From an uncultured Collinsella sp. (GTDB lineage: Bacteria; Actinomycetota; Coriobacteriia; Coriobacteriales; Coriobacteriaceae): 11,114 nucleotides of DNA. A model generated the notes under the pieces. The model was not told where the DNA came from. It was given only the letters and a program-made list of their open reading frames with translations, and did no database searches. The translations under genes were made by a program, and so were the position numbers. The DNA lies in assembly GCA_937923795.1 (NCBI GenBank), contig CALDWI010000053.1, positions 1 to 11,114 on the forward strand. The letters run 5' to 3'. This document shows, in pieces, positions 6,817-11,114 of this stretch (position 1 is its first letter; each line of letters begins with the position of its first letter).

Positions 6817-6864
6817 CGCCTCACACGGAGGGGCGCTAACGAATCGGCCCTGACAAGGGCCCGA
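6817..6864 (+). promoter_or_regulatory. arcA2 leader: two conserved hairpins before the SD
   Basis: Hairpin 1 pairs CGCCTC (6817-6822) with GGGGCG (6830-6835) around loop ACACGGA. Against arcA1, C-T swaps in the left arm keep pairing to an unchanged right arm. Hairpin 2 pairs TCGGCCCT (6844-6851) with AGGGCCCGA (6856-6864) around GACA and keeps a single bulged C. It is two base pairs longer than in arcA1, with bases added on both arms. Confidence 0.5.
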
Positions 6865-8131
6865 AAGAAAGGTAGGAGGCCATGACGAAAGGTCTGCACG
6901 TGCCTTCCGAGATCGGCAAGCTCAGGAAGGTCTGCCTGCACCGTCCCGGCGACGAGCTCCTCAACCTGCCGCCCGACGAGCTCGAGCGACTCCTGTTCGA
7001 CGACGTCCCGTTCCTGGAGGTCGCACAGCAGGAGCACGACACCTTCGCCCAGATCCTGAGGGACCAGGGCGTGGAGGTCCTCTACCTCGAGAACCTCGTC
7101 GCCGAGGTGTTCGACCAGGTCCCCGGCGCCCGCGCCGAGTTCACCGACCAGTACATCGCCGAGGCCGGCATCCGCGGCCAGCACATGCCGCAGATCGTCC
7201 GCGAGAAGCTGGACTCCATCGAGGACAACCTCGAGTTCGTCAAGAAGACCATGGCCGGCATGACCAAGTCCGAGATCGACATGCCCCTCACGGCGTCCAC
7301 GACCCTCGACTCCCTGGTCAACTCCGAGTCCGAGTCCGACCTGATCATCGACCCGATGCCCAACCTCTACTTCACCCGCGACCCGTTCGCGGTCGTCGGC
7401 GAGGGCGTCAACCTCAACCGCATGTACTCGGTCACCCGCAACCGCGAGACCCTGTACGGCAAGTACGTCTTCAAGTACCACCCCGACTACAAGGACGTCT
7501 CCCTGTACTTCCGCCGCGACTGCCAGTTCCACACCGAGGGCGGCGACGTGCTGAACATCAACGAGAAGACCCTCGCCGTCGGCATCTCCCAGCGCACCCA
7601 GGCCGCCGCTATCGACGTCATGGCCCAGAACATCTTCTGGAACTCCGACTCCAAGGTCGAGCGCATCCTGGCCTTCGACATCCCGGTCTCGCGCGCCTTC
7701 ATGCACCTCGACACGGTCTTCACCCAGATCGACGTCGATAAGTTCACGATCCACCCCGCCATCATGGGCACCCTGCGCGTCTACGAGCTGACCGCCGGCA
7801 AGAACCCGGGCGACGTGAACATCCGCCTGATCGAGGACACCCTCGAGCACGTCCTGGAGGACGCCACCGGCGTCGACCAGGTCAAGCTGATCCCCTGCGG
7901 CGGCGGCGACCCGATCGCGGCCTCCCGCGAGCAGTGGAACGACGGCTCCAACACCCTGTGCGTCGAGCCCGGCAAGATCTGCGTCTACGCCCGCAACACC
8001 GTCACCAACGACGTGCTGTACAAGGAGGGCCTGGACCTTCTCGTCGTGCCCTCCGCCGAGCTCTCCCGCGGCCGCGGCGGCCCGCGCTGCATGAGCATGC
8101 CCTTCTGGCGCGAGGACCTCTAAGGTCTTTC
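6858..8131 (+). repeat. Copy 2 of the 1.27-kb direct repeat (arcA2)
   Basis: This tract is identical by eye to 3769-5042. The copies lie 3,089 bp apart in the same orientation, so homologous recombination between them would remove or amplify the aminotransferase gene together with one arcA. Confidence 0.9.
6882..8123 (+). CDS. arcA: Arginine deiminase, copy 2
   Basis: The 413-residue product is identical to that of the first copy, with the same catalytic Asp166, Glu219, His275, Asp277 and Cys403, so it should carry out the same arginine-to-citrulline reaction. Start and SD are also identical. What differs is the context. This copy has its own promoter and structured leader, and its stop is followed after 106 bases by arcB, so it probably heads the arcA2-arcB unit, whereas copy 1 is closed off by its own terminator. 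The extreme C/G third-position bias is the same in both copies. Absence of even silent differences, beside diverged promoters, suggests very recent duplication or ongoing gene conversion. An assembly artefact is unlikely, because both sets of flanks are distinct, but reads spanning the repeat would settle it. Confidence 0.98.
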   Translation: MTKGLHVPSEIGKLRKVCLHRPGDELLNLPPDELERLLFDDVPFLEVAQQEHDTFAQILRDQGVEVLYLENLVAEVFDQVPGARAEFTDQYIAEAGIRGQHMPQIVREKLDSIEDNLEFVKKTMAGMTKSEIDMPLTASTTLDSLVNSESESDLIIDPMPNLYFTRDPFAVVGEGVNLNRMYSVTRNRETLYGKYVFKYHPDYKDVSLYFRRDCQFHTEGGDVLNINEKTLAVGISQRTQAAAIDVMAQNIFWNSDSKVERILAFDIPVSRAFMHLDTVFTQIDVDKFTIHPAIMGTLRVYELTAGKNPGDVNIRLIEDTLEHVLEDATGVDQVKLIPCGGGDPIAASREQWNDGSNTLCVEPGKICVYARNTVTNDVLYKEGLDLLVVPSAELSRGRGGPRCMSMPFWREDL

Positions 8132-8136
8132 CGTTT

Positions 8137-8184
8137 CCGGTGCGGTCCCCCTACAACCGCACCGGCTTCGCCCGTTAAACGGGC
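8137..8184 (+). promoter_or_regulatory. Two hairpins in the arcA2-arcB gap
   Basis: CCGGTGCGGT (8137-8146) pairs perfectly with 8156-8165 around a 9-nt loop, and GCCCG (8170-8174) pairs with CGGGC (8180-8184). Neither is followed by a U tract. They look more like mRNA-stabilising or processing structures, or a weak attenuator, than a full terminator. This would allow arcA2 and arcB to be transcribed together at different final levels. Confidence 0.5.
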
Positions 8185-8229
8185 ACCACTAATACTTACG
8201 TAATTCATTTCTTCGAAAGGAATCAAACC

Positions 8230-9225
8230 ATGGGTGTTAACCTTTCCGGCCGTAGCTTCCTCAAGCTTCTCGACCTCACCACCGAGGAGATCGAGTACCT
8301 GCTCAAGCTCTCCAAGAACTTCAAGGATATGAAGCGCGCTGGCGTTCCGCACCGCTATCTCGAGGGCAAGAACATCGTTCTGCTCTTCCAGAAGACCTCT
8401 ACTCGTACCCGCTGCGCCTTCGAGGTCGGCGGCATGGATCTGGGCATGGGCGTCACCTACCTCGATCCGGGTTCGTCGCAGATGGGCAAGAAGGAGTCCA
8501 TCGAGGACACTGCCCGCGTTCTCGGCCGCATGTATGACGGCATCGAGTTCCGTGGCTTTGCCCAGGACGACGTCGAGGAGCTCGCTGCTAAGTCCGGCGT
8601 GCCCGTGTGGAACGGCCTGACCACCGAGTGGCACCCCACCCAGATGCTCGCCGACATCCTGACCGTCCAGGAGAACTTCAACTACGACATCAAGGGCAAG
8701 ACCCTCGTCTTCATGGGCGACTGCAAGAACAATGTCGCTCGCTCCCTCATGGTCGTCTGCTCCAAGCTCGGCATGAACTTCGTGGCCTGCGGCCCCGAGG
8801 AGTGCATGCCCGCTGACGACGTCATCGAGGCCTGCAAGCCCATCGCCGAGGCTAACGGCTGCACCATCAAGCTGACCACCGACGTCAAGGACGGCGTCAC
8901 CGGTGCCGACGTTATCTACACCGACGTGTGGGTCTCCATGGGCGAGCCCGACGAGGTCTGGGCCGAGCGCATCGCTCAGCTCACCCCGTATCGTGTCACC
9001 TCCGAGGTCATGGCTATGGCCAACCCGGGTGCCATCTTCCTGCACTGCCTGCCCAGCTTCCACGACACCAACACCACCATTGGCGCCGAGAAGTGCGAGC
9101 AGTTCGGCATCACCGAGCAGGAGGTCACCGACGAGGTCTTCGAGAGCCCCGCTTCCAAGGTCTTCGACGAGGCCGAGAACCGCATGCACACCATCAAGGC
9201 TGTCATGTACGCCACGCTCAAGTAA
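8230..9225 (+). CDS. arcB: Ornithine carbamoyltransferase, catabolic
   Basis: The 331-residue protein is an OTCase. In the ADI pathway it splits citrulline with phosphate into ornithine and carbamoyl phosphate. It shows the carbamoyl-phosphate loop KTSTRTR (55-61), DLGMGVTYLDP (70-80), WHPTQMLADI (134-143), the ornithine-binding DVWVSMGE (232-239) and HCLPSFHD (272-279). The N-terminus NLSGRSFLKLLDLTTEEI and normal full length match catabolic ArcB. Catabolic use is inferred from the neighbouring arcA and arcD genes, since sequence motifs alone do not separate it from biosynthetic ArgF. The ATG at 8230 follows GAAAGGA with about 8 bases spacing. It is downstream of arcA2 in the same direction and closed by its own terminator. 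Codons are biased toward C and G with frequent GCT and CGT, consistent with strong expression. Confidence 0.96.
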   Translation: MGVNLSGRSFLKLLDLTTEEIEYLLKLSKNFKDMKRAGVPHRYLEGKNIVLLFQKTSTRTRCAFEVGGMDLGMGVTYLDPGSSQMGKKESIEDTARVLGRMYDGIEFRGFAQDDVEELAAKSGVPVWNGLTTEWHPTQMLADILTVQENFNYDIKGKTLVFMGDCKNNVARSLMVVCSKLGMNFVACGPEECMPADDVIEACKPIAEANGCTIKLTTDVKDGVTGADVIYTDVWVSMGEPDEVWAERIAQLTPYRVTSEVMAMANPGAIFLHCLPSFHDTNTTIGAEKCEQFGITEQEVTDEVFESPASKVFDEAENRMHTIKAVMYATLK

Positions 9226-9240
9226 GAGCATCTAGCATCT

Positions 9241-9276
9241 CGCTCGGGGTGTATTGCTGCACACCCCGAGCGGTTT
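9241..9276 (+). terminator. Terminator after arcB
   Basis: CGCTCGGGGTGT (9241-9252) pairs perfectly over 12 bp with ACACCCCGAGCG (9261-9272) around an 8-nt loop, followed by GTTTTATC. It lies 15 bases after the arcB stop, so the transporter gene probably has its own promoter or is read through at a lower level. Confidence 0.85.
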
Positions 9277-9298
9277 TATCTGGTAATAATCTCGCATC

Positions 9299-9329
9299 AA
9301 GCGGCAGGCACGGCACGGAAGAGCCGCTT
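9299..9329 (+). other. Inverted repeat upstream of the transporter gene
   Basis: AAGCGGC (9299-9305) is complementary to GCCGCTT (9323-9329), leaving a 17-nt loop. No U tract follows. It could be part of the 5' leader of the transporter mRNA. I could not identify a convincing promoter between 9277 and 9372; TAATAAT at 9284-9290 is -10-like but lacks a matching -35. Confidence 0.3.
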
Positions 9330-9372
9330 CTGGCGAGATCAGTAAATGATTTATGAAGGGGGGATGAGAACT

Positions 9373-10851
9373 ATGACTGAGACCGCTAAGAAAAAGCGCG
9401 GTATGCCTTCATCGTTCACCATTCTTCTTGCTCTGCTGGCAATTGTCGCAGTGATTACCGTTATCGTCTCCGGCACGTCCGGCGGCGCGGTTACTGCCGC
9501 CCGTCTGAGCGATTTCTGCACCGCCCCGATTAAGGGCTTCGCTGACGCTCTGCCCGTCTGCCTCTTCGTTATGATCCTGGGCGGCTTCCTCGGTATGATG
9601 ACCGAGACCGGCGCCCTGGACAACGGCATCGCCGTTCTGGTGCAGAAGCTTAAGGGCAACGAGATTATGCTCATTCCCGTGCTGATGCTCATCTTCTCCC
9701 TCGGTGGTACCACCTATGGTATGTGCGAGGAGACCGTTCCCTTCTACGCCCTGCTCGCCGCTACCATGATGGCTGCTGGCTTCGACCCCATGGTCGGTGC
9801 CGCTACCGTCCTGCTCGGCGCTGGCTGCGGCTGCCTGGGCTCCACGGTTAACCCGTTCGCCGTCGGCGCTGCCGTCGACGCTCTGACCGGCGTTGGCATT
9901 GAGGTCAACCAGTCCATCATCATCGGCCTCGGTGCCGTCCTGTGGATTGTCACTACCGCTATGTCCATCTTCTTCGTGATGAACTATGCCAAGAAGGTCA
10001 AGGCTGACAAGGGTTCCACCATCCTGTCGATGCAGGAGCTCAAGGACGCCGAAGAGGCTCACGGCAAGGCTGCTTCCGAGGTCCACAAGGAGGTCAAGCT
10101 CACCGGTCGTCAGAAGGGTGTTCTGATCGCCTTCGCCTTCACCTTCGTCGTCATGATCGTCGGCTTCATTCCGCTGGCCGACCTCAACGAGGGCGTCGCC
10201 AACTTCTTCGACGCTGGCGCTGTCTACGACGCCGACGGTAACGCCGTCGTCCAGGGCTGGTCTGCCCTGATCACCGGCCTGCCCATTGGCCAGTGGTACT
10301 TCGACGAGGCTTCCACCTGGTTCTTCCTCATGGCCGTCCTGATCGGTATCATCGGTGGCCTGTCCGAGAAGCAGATCGTTAACACCTTCATCACCGGCGC
10401 TGCCGACATGATGTCCGTTGTTCTCGTCATCGCCCTCGCCCGTGGTATCTCCGTCCTCATGGCTAACACCGGCCTCGATGTCTTCGTCCTCGACGCTGCC
10501 GCCAATGCCCTGGCTGGCCTGTCCGGCGTGATCTTCGCTCCCATGAGCTTCCTGGTCTACTTCGGCCTGTCCTTCCTGATCCCCTCGACCTCCGGTATGG
10601 CCACCGTCTCCATGCCCATCATGGGACCGCTGGCTGTTAAGCTCGGCTTCTCGCCTGAGGTCATGGTCATGATCTTCTCCGCCGCCATCGGTGTCGTGAA
10701 CCTATTCACCCCGACCTCCGGCGCCATCATGGGCGGTCTCGCCCTGGCCAAGATCGAGTGGACGACCTGGCTCAAGTTTGCCCTTAAGCTCATCGTCGCG
10801 CTCTCCGTCGTCTGCGCCATCATCCTGACCGTCGCCTGCGTGTTGCTCTAA
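9373..10851 (+). CDS. arcD: YfcC/DcuC-family transporter, probable arginine/ornithine antiporter (ArcD-like)
   Basis: This 492-residue membrane protein has a short basic cytoplasmic N-terminus (MTETAKKKRG) followed by MPSSFTILLALLAIVAVITV, the typical YfcC-family start. Hydrophobic segments occur near 13-33, 60-76, 98-112, 122-135, 140-152, 180-204, 249-268, 315-330, 345-363, 378-403, 428-444 and 468-492, suggesting about 12 spans with a charged loop at 205-248. Conserved polar stretches inside the membrane regions are GGTTYGMCEETVPFYAL (111-127), GSTVNPFAVG (156-165), PSTSGMATVSMPIMGPLA (404-421) and NLFTPTSGAIMGG (443-455). Streptococcal ADI loci use a carrier of this family as ArcD. With arcB directly upstream, arginine/ornithine exchange is the best guess, though other YfcC members have unknown substrates. 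The frame is open from 9346, but AAGGGGGG at 9356-9363 sits 9 bases before the ATG at 9373, so that start is preferred. Confidence 0.85.
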   Translation: MTETAKKKRGMPSSFTILLALLAIVAVITVIVSGTSGGAVTAARLSDFCTAPIKGFADALPVCLFVMILGGFLGMMTETGALDNGIAVLVQKLKGNEIMLIPVLMLIFSLGGTTYGMCEETVPFYALLAATMMAAGFDPMVGAATVLLGAGCGCLGSTVNPFAVGAAVDALTGVGIEVNQSIIIGLGAVLWIVTTAMSIFFVMNYAKKVKADKGSTILSMQELKDAEEAHGKAASEVHKEVKLTGRQKGVLIAFAFTFVVMIVGFIPLADLNEGVANFFDAGAVYDADGNAVVQGWSALITGLPIGQWYFDEASTWFFLMAVLIGIIGGLSEKQIVNTFITGAADMMSVVLVIALARGISVLMANTGLDVFVLDAAANALAGLSGVIFAPMSFLVYFGLSFLIPSTSGMATVSMPIMGPLAVKLGFSPEVMVMIFSAAIGVVNLFTPTSGAIMGGLALAKIEWTTWLKFALKLIVALSVVCAIILTVACVLL

Positions 10852-10937
10852 GTACCCAACGGGTACCCCACGGAAACCTTGACGATCCTGTAAAGGATCA
10901 TCTGGTCATCGTCTGTCCGGTGGGGTAAACCCACCGG
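10852..10937 (+). repeat. Three consecutive perfect hairpins in the arcD 3' region
   Basis: GTACCC/GGGTAC (10852-10866, 3-nt loop), GATCCT/AGGATC (10884-10899, 4-nt loop) and CCGGTGGG/CCCACCGG (10917-10937, 5-nt loop) follow the arcD stop at intervals of 32-33 bases. GACGAT at 10881 can also pair with ATCGTC at 10907 as an alternative fold. None has a U tract. They could protect the mRNA 3' end or belong to a small structured RNA. Confidence 0.5.
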
Positions 10938-10953
10938 TAGACTCCTACCTTTA

Positions 10954-10984
10954 GCCCCCTCCCGTTCCGTGCGCGGGAGGGGGC
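10954..10984 (+). terminator. Probable terminator of the arcD transcript
   Basis: GCCCCCTCCCG (10954-10964) pairs perfectly with CGGGAGGGGGC (10974-10984) around a 9-nt loop. The tail GCTCTTGTGTT is moderately U-rich. This is the most terminator-like of the five hairpins after arcD. Confidence 0.65.
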
Positions 10985-10992
10985 GCTCTTGT

Positions 10993-11020
10993 GTTCCGGC
11001 GTTTTACCAAACGCCGGAAC
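10993..11020. terminator. 12-bp inverted repeat between convergent genes
   Basis: GTTCCGGCGTTT (10993-11004) pairs with AAACGCCGGAAC (11009-11020) around TACC. Neither strand has a U run after it. Its position between arcD and the apparent end of a minus-strand gene suggests a shared stop or transcript-end structure. Confidence 0.5.
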
Positions 11021-11060
11021 CACTCGACGCTGCAAGCCCGCCAGAGCGGCAATCTGACGT

Positions 11061-11114
11061 TCAATCGTCGGGCATGGCCAGAAGGCCTATGCCCTCCTCT
11101 TTCAAGGCACATTG
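11061..11114 (-). CDS. 3' end of an unidentified convergent gene (cut by window edge)
   Basis: Reading leftward from the right edge, a frame stays open for 17 codons and ends in TGA at 11061-11063, giving the C-terminal residues QCALKEEGIGLLAMPDD. The composition looks like a normal protein end, and the hairpin at 10993-11020 lies 40 bases downstream as expected for a gene end. The fragment is too short to identify a family, and a chance open frame cannot be excluded. Confidence 0.4.
   Translation of the reverse strand, partial: QCALKEEGIGLLAMPDD

Noticed and set aside
3769..8131. Mobile element or composite transposon formed by the arcA repeats
   Set aside because: No transposase, terminal inverted repeats or target-site duplications are seen. 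The repeat ends lie just outside a housekeeping-type catabolic gene, which fits duplication or conversion better.
8002..9231. 409-codon minus-strand frame opposite arcB
   Set aside because: It is a composition-driven shadow of arcB and the arcA2 end, with no recognisable domain.
9346..9372. Earlier ATG codons at 9346 and 9364 for the transporter
   Set aside because: The purine-rich SD at 9356-9363 lies after the first and directly against the second. Only the ATG at 9373 has proper spacing, and it starts a typical YfcC N-terminus.

Overview
The window looks like a chromosomal segment from a high-GC, probably anaerobic gut actinobacterium. The GC-rich C/G-ending codon usage, the protein sequences and the arginine deiminase gene content suggest a Collinsella-like member of the Coriobacteriia. 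That placement is inference; no marker gene here fixes the taxon.

Left part (1-3235), minus strand. The first 555 bases are the 5' part of an RlmD/TrmA-type RNA uracil-5-methyltransferase, with a TRAM domain and all four cysteines of a 4Fe-4S cluster; the gene runs off the left edge. Upstream of it lies ppk, a class 1 polyphosphate kinase. It has a normal catalytic body followed by an unusual acidic Pro/Glu/Ala/Val-rich tail of about 170 residues that ends in a short basic, Gly/Leu-rich segment. A hairpin terminator separates the two genes.

Centre and right (3281-10851), plus strand. This is an arginine deiminase (ADI) locus in the order arcA1 - aminotransferase (arcT-like) - arcA2 - arcB - arcD-like transporter. 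ArcA deiminates arginine to citrulline and ammonia. ArcB converts citrulline and phosphate to ornithine and carbamoyl phosphate. The YfcC/DcuC-type carrier probably exchanges arginine for ornithine. No carbamate kinase gene (arcC), which would complete ATP synthesis, lies in the window. The two arcA genes are identical by eye over about 1.27 kb, including the Shine-Dalgarno region and 8 bases past the stop. Outside that tract the flanks diverge quickly.

The AT-rich regions upstream of each arcA (about 0.5 kb each) are the most interesting part. Although largely diverged, both keep the same layout: two CCGTTC direct repeats exactly 21 bp apart, a -35-like TGGAA 17 bp from TATAA, and TATAA exactly 88 bp from the start codon. 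The leader then holds two small hairpins whose differences between copies are mostly pairing-preserving. Farther upstream are TGAAT repeats at exact 21-bp spacing (ArgR-box-like phasing) and CCGTT sites on the opposite strand. Together these suggest a co-regulated, duplicated arginine-catabolic promoter with a structured leader.

Terminators follow arcA1, arcT, arcB and arcD, so the locus looks like several separately controlled units rather than one uniform operon; only the arcA2-arcB gap lacks an obvious terminator. After arcD comes a run of five perfect hairpins within about 170 bases, then what appears to be the 3' end of a convergent gene entering from the right edge. I saw no tRNA, rRNA, CRISPR array or insertion sequence.
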